A DNA stretch of 64,000 bases. It comes from Sipunculus nudus (Eukaryota; Annelida; Sipuncula; Golfingiida; Sipunculidae). The stretch covers positions 43,902,362-43,966,361 of the forward strand of contig CM049307.1 of the NCBI GenBank assembly GCA_026874595.1, in the 5' to 3' direction. The notes below the pieces were generated by a model. It was not told the origin of the DNA. It searched no databases and saw only the letters and a list, made by a program, of their open reading frames with translations. Below, in pieces: positions 48,401-59,640 of the stretch (its first letter is position 1; each line of letters opens with the position of its first letter). Position numbers and translations under genes: made by a program.

Positions 48401-49450
48401 GCCTTCATTTCACAACACTTCAGTCCACTATACGGCGGTCAATGTCAATGGTTACATGCAAAATCAACAGTTGCTGTTATGATGATGTCTTGTAAAAACA
48501 ATAATATAAGATATGACAAGATAAAAACAAAGATGACTATACTCAAGCAAACATCTGATCTGTCATATCATAAGAGCACACATTGATGTAAAATTTTAAC
48601 TGATTTTTATTTATGAATTCTAGATTGATTTATTTGGTCGTCTCTTTTATATGCAGTTCTTTATGGTTTAAAAAAGAAAGTATTAAAAGAAAATCCAGGT
48701 TATCCCAGCTGGTGGAATAGACTGTAATGGTTTATGTCAGTATACCATTCATTATATATGCTTACTTTCTTCGCAGCAGTGTGTATATTGAGAATACCGG
48801 TCCATCTCTTCATAAATAATTCAATAATTATAAATACCAGATGTATTCAGATAGACTGCATGTAAATTATCTAATTAAAATCCTTGATTACCTGCGTACT
48901 ATGATATATGTTCTGATTAATCATCATATGTGTGTATATATGTATGTAGACGCTGTGCGGTGTACACAAAACACCATGTCTGAACCAACAGCATGACCCA
49001 AGTGTTATCAAATAGTAGTTTTGACCCAGGAAGGCGTGTTGTAGTTAGCCGTGTACTTGTTTCTACAAGAGGTCATTTCACTTAAACACTAGGGCCCGAA
49101 CCCCGTCAGGGTAAGTATGACCCGAGATAAACTAGCTGACCTTATTGTAACCAGGCGGGACTTGTTGCGATCAGCTATACTAGGGCCTAACTTTAAAGGT
49201 TCAAAGGGAGAATCTGTCCGAACGTTTGTGAATAAATCCTGGCCCGATCTGACGGTGTATATATTTAGATGTAAACATTGACCATTCAGTGCCAGTCAGA
49301 CGGTACCCTATTTATACCTGCTATATAAACTCAATCAGAACCAGCGAAAACCATGCACATATTCCCTGTTTCTTTCGCATTTCGACCATTATCAGTGTGT
49401 CCATATCTTTTGAAGACATCCACCAAAAGTCTCCTAATGTTCAGAGTTAA
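45130..49450 (+). other. PRKG1 first intron, proximal part
   Basis: It starts with the donor GTAGGTCA and has no recognised exon. A (TA)n tract lies at about 45,355-45,409 and an A run at about 47,969-47,988. The assignment to the intron is inferred from the open donor and the lack of any downstream PKG exon. Confidence 0.6.
47390..47840. promoter_or_regulatory. Repeat-free, motif-rich stretch in the PRKG1 intron (candidate enhancer)
   Basis: There is no microsatellite or repeat here. The stretch has several homeodomain-type cores (GTTAATTAAC, AGCTTAATTAGC, TCTAATTAAATTAAA, GCTTAATTGC) and two ACCTGT E-box-like words. Clusters of this kind are common in intronic enhancers, but conservation cannot be judged from one sequence. 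Confidence 0.3.
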
Positions 49451-49772
49451 GGCAAAAAAAAAGTAAATAAATAAATGAATAAAAAAGGTATGGTTCTCAG
49501 GCACTTTTTTCAGAAATCACTGCGGGTGGGCGGTATTTTATTTTTCACCTTTTTATGTATGTTATAAAAACGTTATATGATCAGGCAAAAGCATGAAAAT
49601 AACAGGTTTTGTTTCTTGCTAAACCGGTAAAAGCACTACATAACAAGGGAAATCGTATCAAAATTGTATTGTAAAATCTTCTTGAATATGAAAATCAGAA
49701 TAAAAATGTTTGATGCGGGAGGTTAAAATTGACGCGGGCGGTGCCTGAGAACCATACCTATTTTATTTGGCC
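49451..49772. mobile_element. TTA-flanked MITE, copy A (Harbinger-like)
   Basis: The terminal inverted repeats include GGTATGGTTCTCAGGCAC and its exact complement, plus an outer AGGCAAAA...TTTGGCC part. The flanking trinucleotide is TTA on both sides (49448-49450 and 49773-49775). The interior has GC-rich words (GGGTGGGCGG, GACGCGGGCGG) next to the ends and AT-rich DNA between. It is noncoding. A 3-bp TWA duplication with GGCC-type ends fits PIF/Harbinger. Confidence 0.8.
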
Positions 49773-50876
49773 TTACGCTGTTTATTTGTGTAGTGTTATA
49801 TAGACTTCATATGGTGTGTTTTCGAAGTTTCTATGGTTACAATTTTCTTATATCTGAATTCAGCAGATTACAGACTGTTTTTTATACCCGCTTGGTGTCA
49901 GATTGTCCAAAAATAATCAGAAAAATTGGTTCAGCAGTTTTTGCTATCTTGCTTATACACACACAAAAAACACAGACACACAAACCAAAGAAAATAAAGA
50001 AAAGGTTATTAGAACATGTGTACCAGTTCATAACATGAATTCAGTCTTTCAAAATGCAGGATGAAATTTAAATTATAAAAGGATGAAATCTGTTAACTGT
50101 TAAATCGGTTAGTAGGTTTAAACATAATTATGTTATTCGACATTGGCTAATTCCGTGTTAAGTGAAAAGGAAATAAAATTAAATATTAAATGTAACTTAT
50201 TCATTAATAAAACAAAAGACACTGAAAACATTTCAGTAATGTTAATCTGATGAACCGTCACATGAAATGTCATATTATGTTTATAACTGAAGGGAATAAT
50301 ATGTTTTTCTATTTATTATAATAGTACTTGGCTAGGAATAATTAAAAAATCATCATCTCTATCAGAAATCATATCCTTCCGCTACGACATTTGGGAGAAT
50401 CTTCGAGGTTCCAAGTGAAACCAATATATACGACATCGAAACCATTATAAAAAATACTTTTGAAGGGATATGTACGTGTTAAATGAGGCCCATTACGTTT
50501 GCCAGAGATAAGACAATATAGTTCTTTTATCACGGGCGCTTTAGCTATATATTGTCTGATCAAAGTGGGAACATTCAGTACATTTGCACTCAACTGTATT
50601 GCATGCATACTCATACTTCTGGTGTATATACATGATTGTTTAACAGGCTTTTATATTTATTATATGTTACCTAATGTCAATATACGTTTTGTAGTCAGTG
50701 CTAAATTGATTAGGATTTGGTTCGGGAGTCATAAAAGAGGTAATATAATATAACCCCACCTGAGATAAACCAAATTCATAATTTCCTAAAGACATTATTT
50801 TGTACATTTCCCCTTTGTCTCACGTTATGTAATGCACATTGTATCGCGGATTGAGTTAAAAACAGACATATTTCCT
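49773..50876. other. PRKG1 intron, no further feature
   Basis: The stretch 49,880-49,990 (AAAATTGGTTCAGCAGTTTT, then ACACAC-rich) looks like the tail of another dispersed repeat. Nothing else was recognised. Confidence 0.4.
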
Positions 50877-51196
50877 GCTTCTGTGGCTCAGGGGTAGAGC
50901 ACAGGACTCAAAGCCGGAAGATCGTGGGTTTGTATCTCAGCCGAGGCGGTGAGATATTTCACGGTCGGCTCCCACCCAGGGTGTGCGCTCTGCAGGCATA
51001 ATGGGGAGACTGTGCCCTAGAGTCGTGTTTCACACCCAAAACGAGTGCGCCTTTCGGGGGTTCCTCAGTGTTATGACCCTGCAATGGGGATATCACACAC
51101 CCATGACCGAACCTAGCTGACACCAGGATAATCGAGTATGAGCCCCTGTCACCCAGTCCGAAACCGGAATGGAACTCTGAAGATGTATATAATATA
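50877..51196 (+). mobile_element. tRNA-derived SINE, about 320 bp
   Basis: The head carries a perfect box A, TGGCTCAGGGGTAGAGC (50884-50900), and a degenerate box B, GGGTTTGTATCTC (50926-50938). A GC-richer body of about 250 bp follows, ending near CCGAAACCGGAATGG and a TA-rich tail. It is the most complete SINE in the window. Confidence 0.75.
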
Positions 51197-51516
51197 TATT
51201 ACATAGTTAAGCAAGCATTAGAAAATGGAGGCGGTAACATTCACCAATTAAAAAATCTGAAAAAATCAGGGACAATGGTGTACAAATCAGCGAAAGTGTC
51301 ACGGAAAATCGTCGATTGAGGATTCATACAAGCTGATTTATCAGAATTACGGTGGTACTTAAATATAAATTTAAATTTGTTGCGCAAGATTTTCTGCCAT
51401 TCTGATTTATATCTTATAAATTCTGTTTGCTGGACTTCTTGTCATAATTGTCTATCAAAACTTCGAATCACACACTTTTTCATGTTAAATTTAGAAATGT
51501 TCATGTGGTTATATCC

Positions 51517-51576
<60 letters not shown>

Positions 51577-52321
51577 CTTATAAGTTAGTTAATACCTCTC
51601 TGTGACAGCGCCAGATGTACATTTACTCTTAACATCCCTCGAATCCGTAGAATACAAAGAAGTATGTGCATTAAGCGAGGAAAGTTGATTTATGATTAGA
51701 GTGATCAAGGTTTCATGGAGAGGTCAAAGGTCAATACAATAATCACAATGAAAGCAAATTTGTCGACACAGTAATTGGGTTGTCCAGGAGCTCCACAGAC
51801 CAGTGAGAATGTACTCTCCAATCAACCAGCACAGATACCAGCTTGACAGGCTGCTTACGGCTGCCCAGCACTTGACAGACTGGAGCAGCCCGCTGCCATA
51901 AATCTCTTCAAAGGCCTGATTACGTGAATACGACGGACATTTAGACTGCCGGGTAAAGACCTGAAAATTATAGCGGCTCTTGTAGGGAGTACCTTTGGAC
52001 CTCTGCTGTGTTCCTAATAACCGGCCTCTCTAGTTGTTCCCCTTAGTGAATTTACATAACCAAAATGTCCACAGTATCATATGTATCGTCGTAAAGCTAA
52101 TACTCATTAAGTAAATGCATGTTTAAAGCTGCGTTTACCGGGCGCGCGGTACGTGAAAACGGGAGTGGTTTCCCTTGGAAACTTTGTATTCAATGAAAAT
52201 AATTTAACGGATGACTCAACTATTCCCCATATCACTTAATTCACCTTTTCCCCGCTTTCATACAAAAATATCAGGGAAGCCGAGAATGAGATATATGTAA
52301 GCACCACGAGACAGATGGTTA
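51197..52321. other. PRKG1 intron with (TA)n tract and a repeat-free stretch
   Basis: (TA)n lies at 51,521-51,575. The stretch 51,770-52,030 is balanced in composition and free of repeats, so it could be conserved noncoding DNA. No exon was recognised. Confidence 0.4.
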
Positions 52322-52658
52322 GGCCAAAATAAAAAAAGGTATGGTTCTCAGGCACTTTTTTTTCAGAAATCAGTGCGGGCGGGCGGTTTTTTTATTTTTA
52401 ATTTTTTGGTATGTTTCGATAAAAATGTCAAATGATAAGGAAAAAAAAACATGATAATAACAGATATATTTTGCTTAACACGTTAAAGCACTACATAACA
52501 AAGGAAATTGTATGATTTTATCTTCTTGAAAAAAATGTCCGAGCGGCTGCAGCTCAAAATTGGTAAGTTCTTATTGAAAATCAAAATAAAAATGTTTGAT
52601 GCGGGGGTTCAAAATTGATGCGGGCGGTGCCTGAGAACCATACCTTTTTTTTTTGGCC
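52322..52658. mobile_element. TTA-flanked MITE, copy B (Harbinger-like)
   Basis: The outer ends are GGCCAAAAT and TTTTGGCC, the inner ends GGTATGGTTCTCAGGCAC and its complement, with TTA on both sides (52319-52321 and 52659-52661). Same orientation as copy A; 337 bp, slightly longer through small insertions. Confidence 0.85.
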
Positions 52659-52857
52659 TTACTGATATATGATCTATTTATTTTGACCCCCTTATAGTTA
52701 AATGATTTCATAAAAAGTATTTTTATGTTTGAAATATACTTTATATCAAAGTATGAAAAAAACAGGAAGGCTCTGTATACAGATATAGATACAGATATGC
52801 GATTATTAGAGAGAATCGAGATTCCATGTCGACAGAGCATCTAACCTACATATTTAG

Positions 52858-52898
52858 CCCCCCCCCCCCCCACCCCCACCCCCCCCCCCCCCACCCCC
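52858..52898. repeat. Poly-C tract with CACCCCC interruptions
   Basis: About 40 bases almost entirely C on the + strand. The complement is a strong G-quadruplex candidate. Confidence 0.9.
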
Positions 52899-54480
52899 GG
52901 TAGTTCGGGGGAGACTTATAGAAGGAGATGAGTCTGTCTCTATATTCATATTTGGGGAAAATGTTTATGAGTGGACCGACTCAGGCCCCGAATGCAAAAC
53001 TATCGATTTTTTTTTCATGTGCCATTTTATGTTGGGGAGATTTCTTATAAGATTGGTTTACTTATGCTGAAATTTGGGCACTATATTAGTCCTATAGGGC
53101 ACATGACTGTTACTTATTTTTGACCTTGTGCCCATATATGTGCACTCCATAGCCAAATCCCCATTACCGCTTCCAGTGATCGCTTGGTGATTGCATATAT
53201 CTAGTTAAAGTACATTTTTGGTATCGTAAGACAACGTCACTAGATAGCTATATTTAGAACTCTAATCAGCTTGGCGTCCTGTTTGTTGCCATTGCAAGGA
53301 CAGCGAATAGGGGTCAGGCGAGGACAGAATTTTTTTTATGCTGATAATACTGATAAAAACTGATCAAGCTGAAGTGTCAATAGTAGGAAGACAAGTAACT
53401 AGGAAGTATAAGAATGTTTTAACCAGCGGAATGTTTGTTTTGCTTACTTTTGTTTCCACGAAAATCATCAAGACGAGTATATGTATATCTAAGACGCTAC
53501 ACAGGCATTCATATATCATAACAGATAGCCAACGGTAAAGCGAATTTGGTTCAGTACTTCAATCAATCATGTAAGAACCCTATGAACTATCAAATGTGTC
53601 AGCATTATCTTTCAGTTCGGATATGCGTGAAGGAACCGGTAATCTATATTATAAGTGAGGGTGGTGGCTATCAATCGTTGTAACGTAACTCCTCCATGTC
53701 CGAAGGGTGTCATCTTCCTGAGACTATTATGCTAAGAGGCTATAGCGGCGCCCTCTATCATAAACTACATCCAGTGCAGCGCCATCTGTTGCATTTAGAA
53801 TGAAACTGGTCTATGAAATGATGAACGGATAAATTGCTAGATATAATTTATGTAATTACGCCAAATTTATAATTGACTTGCATTGTCTCCAAATTGTTAG
53901 AATGGAGTTAACTGGAAGATGTGTCGAAATCATATCTGTTATCTGTTTTCTTTATTCCACTTTATTTATCGTCAGGATATCGGAATTTTTTTATAATTAT
54001 ACTTTCTGAACTTCACTAATATGCTTGTTTGCAATTATACACGTTTTCATGCTGAAACCTTAGTACAATATAAATGGGAATAGACTAAAGTCAGCAAAAA
54101 TATTGATATAAGTTACAGTATAAACACGTCATGAAACATTTCTTAGGCTTAAATTGAAATATCATTGTATATATAGAATGTCAACTGAACAAGCGGTTTA
54201 CTGTGATCGATATTCATTTTGAGACAAGTCGCCCGACCCTGGATAATCAAAAACTTGTCAGAAGAATTTTGCAGAAGATTTTTCCTTCTGTAGGTTCTCA
54301 CCAGTTATAAGATAAACGCCAGGAATAATCATGATTGCTTGTGTATTAAGTGTTATGTATATAACGTGGAGCGAGATGTAGCCGTATATTTAGCATTGAA
54401 CGGATTAATAAAAATGTATGGTTGTATAAATACCACTTTATATCAAGAATAAGCAAGTTAACGTTTCTCCTATAGACCTC
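52899..54480. other. PRKG1 intron, no further feature
   Basis: Two CTCF-like cores on the - strand lie at 53,747-53,759 and 53,778-53,788. Otherwise AT-rich and featureless. Confidence 0.4.
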
Positions 54481-54555
54481 TGGCCCAATAGATAAGAGCA
54501 TACGTAGGCAGGCGTTAAGTCCAATCTTGTTATATGGTCTGTGGTGTTTAATCTC
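54481..54555 (+). mobile_element. Possible tRNA-derived remnant
   Basis: CTCTGGCCCAATAGATAAGA is close to a tRNA box A. GGCGTTAAGTCCAATC is a poor box B at the right distance. Confidence 0.3.
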
Positions 54556-55740
54556 TGGTCAGGACACAATAATCCACCTGTAAGCATGCACTGAAATCTA
54601 TAGAACATCACATAGATACGGGTCCGGTTAATAAAAGATTTAAATATAGATGTGGAACTTTAACCTGTATCATTTCCCCCATTATTATATTAGACGCTTA
54701 TAAAATTAGTGAATTCTATATAATTTTATAAGATTATTTATAACTTCCTTCACGAAGTTTTCAAGCCTGAAAACACACAGTGTCGCCAGGATATGTTGTG
54801 ACTCAATAGGCATTTATATTGAGCTGGTAAACTAAACCTGTATCGTGATACAAGCCATACGGGAGAATGTACTGCAACGGTCATCCATCTTGTTGCATTG
54901 ATATCGTAGTGAACAGTCGAAAATCTTCTCATTAGGCTACGAATGATGAATTAGAGAATGTATATGAAATCACAGACCAAGCTGAAAACCCGTCTCTATG
55001 GTAACAAGTCATTTCCAATATTGCTTACAAGTAAGCTATCGTGCAGTAACCGGTGCGAGCCATTCTTGTATGCAGGAAATCAACAGACAAGCAGAAGGAT
55101 TTATCAATATGCCGAGTTAAAAACCACGGCACGCGTTTTCAGAAAGTATACTAAATACAAACAATTGGTCTGGCTTTTGTCAAGTAGCAGCCATGAGGTG
55201 TTATCAAAAATGACGACGATATCTGCATCCTCATATAGAACCTTACAGAATGGTCCTCGTTGCAAGATGTAACGGCCCTCTGACGCTAATGCGATGGTCG
55301 TAGACTCTCTAATGCCAGAGGGACAAAATGACCCTAGAAAATGCCCGGCCGGGTAAGTGTGGGCATGACCAGCACATTAAATATATATTGCTGCCAGTGG
55401 TCCGTTCTCATTGGTTGTAACGTATATCCAATCCAGTGGAAGTTTGACCTTCTTGACTGCATGAATTACAATAAGATGTATTGGAATATGACCAAGGTTT
55501 TATTTACTGTGTTAATATTCTGAATTAACATGATTTAACTACAGAACTGATTCGCTTTCTCTGTGTTCGCTGTGTTCCCTAATGTAGCTTTTTATTTTGC
55601 AGCTTCTTTGTTAAAATACAGCCAAAGCAAGCGGTCATATTAATCATCCTTTGGTTTATCGCCAGCATCAGTTTACGCCAGTTTGAACCATGCACGTTTA
55701 TGTAGTTACATCCTTTACCGGAGGTTGTAGCATGAAAAGC
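54556..55740. other. PRKG1 intron, no supported feature
   Basis: A 104-codon frame at 54958-55272 has no recognisable similarity or splice context and is not called. Confidence 0.5.
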
Positions 55741-55812
55741 TATCAGAACGGGACTCGAACCCGCAACATTTCGGTTACAAGCCTCTCTAAGAAAATTAGA
55801 CCACTTTGCATG
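55741..55812 (-). mobile_element. tRNA-like sequence (SINE or tRNA-Thr pseudogene)
   Basis: On the - strand the T arm is intact (GCGGGTTCGAGTCCCGT, perfect box B GGTTCGAGTCC). The anticodon loop CTTGTAA would read TGT (Thr), and a degenerate box A TGCAAAGTGG precedes it. The 5' acceptor strand does not pair with the 3' strand, so a functional tRNA is unlikely. Confidence 0.6.
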
Positions 55813-55949
55813 TCACTTATTAAAATAGCAGTTTTTCATATCCTATTTTCACATAATCTATTTGGAACTAAACTGGCGAGCCTGTTCAACATGTGTTATA
55901 AGTATATAAATGATAACTTTCAAGCCCTTACGTTTGATATATAGATACT

Positions 55950-57050
55950 GACGACCACCCTGCTACCACGACCAATCATTTTTTTGGTCCCGGACTAATG
56001 TAAACCACCATAAAAAAACTCCCGCTAACACGACACCCCACTAAAGCCTCGGTCACAACCGGAATACGGTCGCCGTACGGCGGGTGTTTTGGGCTATTCC
56101 GTGCGGTTGACGTACGGCAACCGTGCGATTTCAAACGTCGCATGGACTCCCCAACGACCTTAACTGACCTTAGCGCAAGCGCCTAAGTTGATGCGGCGGC
56201 CGCGCGTCATGCAGCTACCTACTGGCTCCGTACGGGCACCGTACAGAAGATCAAGGAGTTTACAGGGCTGGAGTATCAAGTGAAAGTCTGGCCGTGTCGG
56301 ATGTTGCTGACAGGGATCTTAAAACTCGCTGCTCTAAGGCACAAAGAGCCCGCTGATAAGCCCGGCGCCAATTGATACAACACTAGAGAACACCCTTCGG
56401 GGTGACTTCGGAACAGCTCGTTAGTTCCCGGAGACCCCCATCGTGTCTAATGTCTGATTTTTTACAGGTAGTACTTAATGTATTTAATGTAAATATTAGA
56501 ACAATCGTAAGATTGTACACCATATTTTCATATGTGTGTGAAACGTGTGTGTAGCTGTCGTTGCCAATGATGCTTCAGCAATAGCTGGGCTGCGGTAAAC
56601 ATGGGCGATAATACTCCTTGAGTAGACGTACGGATGTCGTAGGATGCTCGTGCCATCTTTAACGCCTATACTCGGTTACCCAAGAGACGTACGGTGTACC
56701 TACGGCTGTCGGAAGGGGTCTTTGCGGCTTCCGCAGGGTTAGCTTGGGGCGTTTGTGAGGTTAGCTTACTTTACCGTGCGAAGGGTCGTGAGAATGAGGA
56801 AGACATCTTGTCGTTTCCGCACGTCGGCCGCATAAGTATTCCTGCGGTTTCAAAAACCGAACGATGATCTACGTTGTACGGTGTCCGCAGCGGGTTGTGA
56901 CCGAAGCTTAAGTATTCCTGCGGTCCCAAAAACCGTACGAGACTCTACGGTGTGCGGTGACCGCACTTGGTTGTGACCGAGGCTTAACACGACCATTTTG
57001 GCTCGTCCCGCAGGCAGTCGTGTTAGCGAAACTTCATGGTATATGGTTTT
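55950..57050. repeat. ACGACC-type repeat split by a TIR element
   Basis: The outer repeat has CGCTAACACGAC near 56,026 and its complement GTCGTGTTAGCG at 57,016-57,027, plus ACGACCACC at 55,953. The 940-bp TIR element sits in its middle, so the outer repeat is older. Confidence 0.6.
56045..56984. mobile_element. 940-bp noncoding TIR element rich in CGTACGG
   Basis: The ends are exact inverted repeats, AGCCTCGGTCACAACC and its complement, flanked by TAA on both sides (56042-56044 and 56985-56987). The last 152 bp are two tandem copies (from 56,833 and 56,909) of a unit beginning TAAGTATTCCTGCGGT, so the right terminus is duplicated. The interior is CpG-rich with many CGTACGG or TACGGTG words. 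No transposase frame exists. The 3-bp TAA duplication suggests a Harbinger-type or related element; this is inference. Confidence 0.8.
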
Positions 57051-57830
57051 GTGAGAAAAATGTGCCCTTTGCTGAAACAACAAAGGGGATACAGCAGGCT
57101 GTTCGGGAAGGTGCATTTCGATCCCTGTCGACTACATTAAAACTGATTCTATTGTTCAATATTCAGTAAGACCAGGAATTAAAAAGGCTTTTTCTAGCCC
57201 GCATATTAATGACTGTGCTTATATCCGTCTGAATGGTGCTGTACTGTGGCGAGGATTACGTAGATGGGAGAATTGCTGATGTCCCCAGCAAAATGCCTGG
57301 AAACTAAAGAGGCTCATGGTGTCAGTACGGACATTGCTCCTGACCCTATTTGTGTGTCAATGGCGGAACTATGGGCCATTTACATAAAGCTCTCTGAGAT
57401 CACACGCCGGCGGTCATATAAGCTTATAAACCAATAGTCTGTCTTTCTCTCTTTTGTAAACGCGCATGCATGGATGCAAGGAATCCCGGCGTTGGGGCGG
57501 GTATACACTTTGGACTTTGTGTACACATAATTAGGCCATTCCATTCGTACTACACCCCATTTTTACCCGTTTGTTCAAGGCCTGTTCCTGGTTGTTTAGT
57601 GACGCAATGGGACTTCACACTTGAAGAGATTATACAAATTGCCCATTACAGAAAAGCATGCTAATGCAGGCTACATGTTAAATAACTGTTACATAGTCAT
57701 ATGCCGTGTATTAATCCACGGTTATAAACAGTTGATGTCATTAAGACCTTAAACCTTGTGTGTATGTTCGTTTATGTTGGTTCATGCATTGTTCAAGTTT
57801 AATATATCTTTTCATCAGCAGTTTTAGGGA

Positions 57831-57831
<1 letters not shown>
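57051..57831. other. PRKG1 intron, no further feature
   Basis: Short frames at 56957-57169 and 57470-57664 match nothing. No repeat boundary was recognised. Confidence 0.5.

Positions 57832-57918
<87 letters not shown>
57832..57918. repeat. Compound (TA)n-(GA)n microsatellite
   Basis: TA units pass directly into GA units at about 57,880. The overlapping - strand frames are repeat translations. Confidence 0.95.
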
Positions 57919-57920
<2 letters not shown>

Positions 57921-58648
57921 AAAGAGAGAGAGAGTGTCCGGAAATTTACAGAGTGCATTCCTCGGCTTACTTCCCACTTGAGTTTTAGTACAGTGCCACA
58001 CCCAGATGTCATAACCAGTGGGCATCCATTCCTACGAGAAAGATGTACAAAATGGGGGAAAAATGTCCCATGTCATGAATCAAGCATAGACCAAGAATAG
58101 CATATCTCCGTCACAAATAAATAATGCATACATTTAGGGGGGGAAACAAATAACCCAACCAACAAACATACAGAGAGACATCTGGGCATCGGTGAAATTA
58201 TAATATATAATGTCAGACTTCTTTTGGTGACGGTTATGATACACGTGTGCGTTCTGTATATGACCTTCAGTGAGGTTAGTACACTGCCATACGTTGTCAT
58301 ATTGTGGCCACAAATACCGCAATCATTTCCGGTTCAGTGTGTCTATTCTATCACATGTTATTCTACAAGTAGGGTATACAGAATATGTAGCAGTAAGCTG
58401 GAAAGATCGGCAATGCAAATATGTCGATAGAGGTCATGACAGGATTTTGATAGAATGAGGTTAAGTACCTCATCGCGGCGCTATTTATATATATATAAAC
58501 GAATACACAGCATATATAGTCGTACAGTGACAATCAATTTTCTTGAAGATAACATGTACATGACAAACTCATATTATATATGTGAGAAGCAGATTGATTC
58601 ATAAAAGTAAATGTTACAGCAACTAGAAATCTGCATTCTGGGGAATGC
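57919..58648. other. PRKG1 intron, no further feature
   Basis: No gene, RNA or repeat boundary recognised. Confidence 0.5.
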
Positions 58649-58994
58649 AAGCCTCCGCCATGCGGGCGGTTCCTATGGTGGGATGCTCCCCAATCGGTGT
58701 CTGCATTTACTTATTCGGCCCGTATTTGCAGGTTCATTCGTGCATGCTCAAGTGACTGTACACTTGTGAATATTCCTTGATGGCGTTCCTGAATCCGGAT
58801 CATATGCCGGATCCACGCTAAATTCTGAACAATTGTTCATTATTCCATTCCTGAAATGCCCTTATAATTTCATGAAATTCCATTCATGATTGCGTGAGTT
58901 GTTTTGTGAACAAACAAAAAAAAAAGACACAAACACACACGCACTAACACACACACGGATAAGGATGAAAACAAACCCTCCTGGCGGAGGCAAT
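58649..58994. mobile_element. Dispersed element of the GGCGGAGG-ended family (copy 2)
   Basis: The left end GCAAGCCTCCGCCATGCGGG and the right end CCTCCTGGCGGAGGCAAT are inverted repeats. The interior shares GTTCCTGAATCCGGATCAT and GCCGGATCCAC with the 63.2 kb copy and ends in a CA-rich stretch. It is noncoding. Confidence 0.7.
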
Positions 58995-59069
58995 GACCAC
59001 GCTATGTAATTTTCTACAGTATATTTTATCGAATTTTCTTCATCCCCCGTCTCAGAGTGTCGGAATATA

Positions 59070-59640
59070 TAGTGATCGGATCAGTCCCTCTTTCCGTTTG
59101 TCCGTCCTTCAGTAAAAAGTGCCTTTTCCACCAGATACTCAAAAAACCGTTACCAGTATAAACTTCTAATTATTGCATGTTAACGTATGTTATGATCTTC
59201 TGACCTGATTGTGTTTTAGTTACACTAATTGGATTAAAAATATAACTTTTTTTTTAAATGAAAAACCTCATATACGACCAGAAAACTAAAAAATGTTTCT
59301 TATAACTTCTTTTAGTTAAGATGGGAGATATATCTTATGTTTCTCCTGACCTGATTAGGTTTTGGTCTCATCTGGTTCATTTCTGGATTTTCTTTATGAA
59401 TTCTTAAATTTCTGGAAACAAATTACGAATGCTTAAATGCTATTTCTTATGTGATTAAATATCTCAAAAACATGTACTAATATCCACGTCTATTATTAAG
59501 ACGGCTGGCGTATTTTATGGGTTTAGTTACCTGATAAGGTTTGGTTACACTAGGTTCGTTTTTGGATTTATATTTTTTTTTTGCGAATCTTAAAATTTTA
59601 AATTAACATTCTGTATACGATCTTGCATTTCAAGTATGGT
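59070..59640. repeat. Degenerate triplicated segment and repeat head
   Basis: Three loosely similar units start near 59,196, 59,340 and 59,508, each with CCTGATWRKGTTT, a TTWSACT- or TCATCTGGTT-type core and TTTTTGGATTT. The head CCCTCTTTCCGTTTGTCCGT (from 59,086) resembles another widespread invertebrate repeat. Confidence 0.45.

Noticed and set aside
50248-50275. Another CTGATGA...GAAA pair as a hammerhead
   Set aside because: The ten bases between the two motifs cannot form stem II and no flanking helices pair.
55741-55812. Functional tRNA-Thr gene
   Set aside because: T arm and anticodon loop look right, but the acceptor stem does not pair and box A has lost a base.
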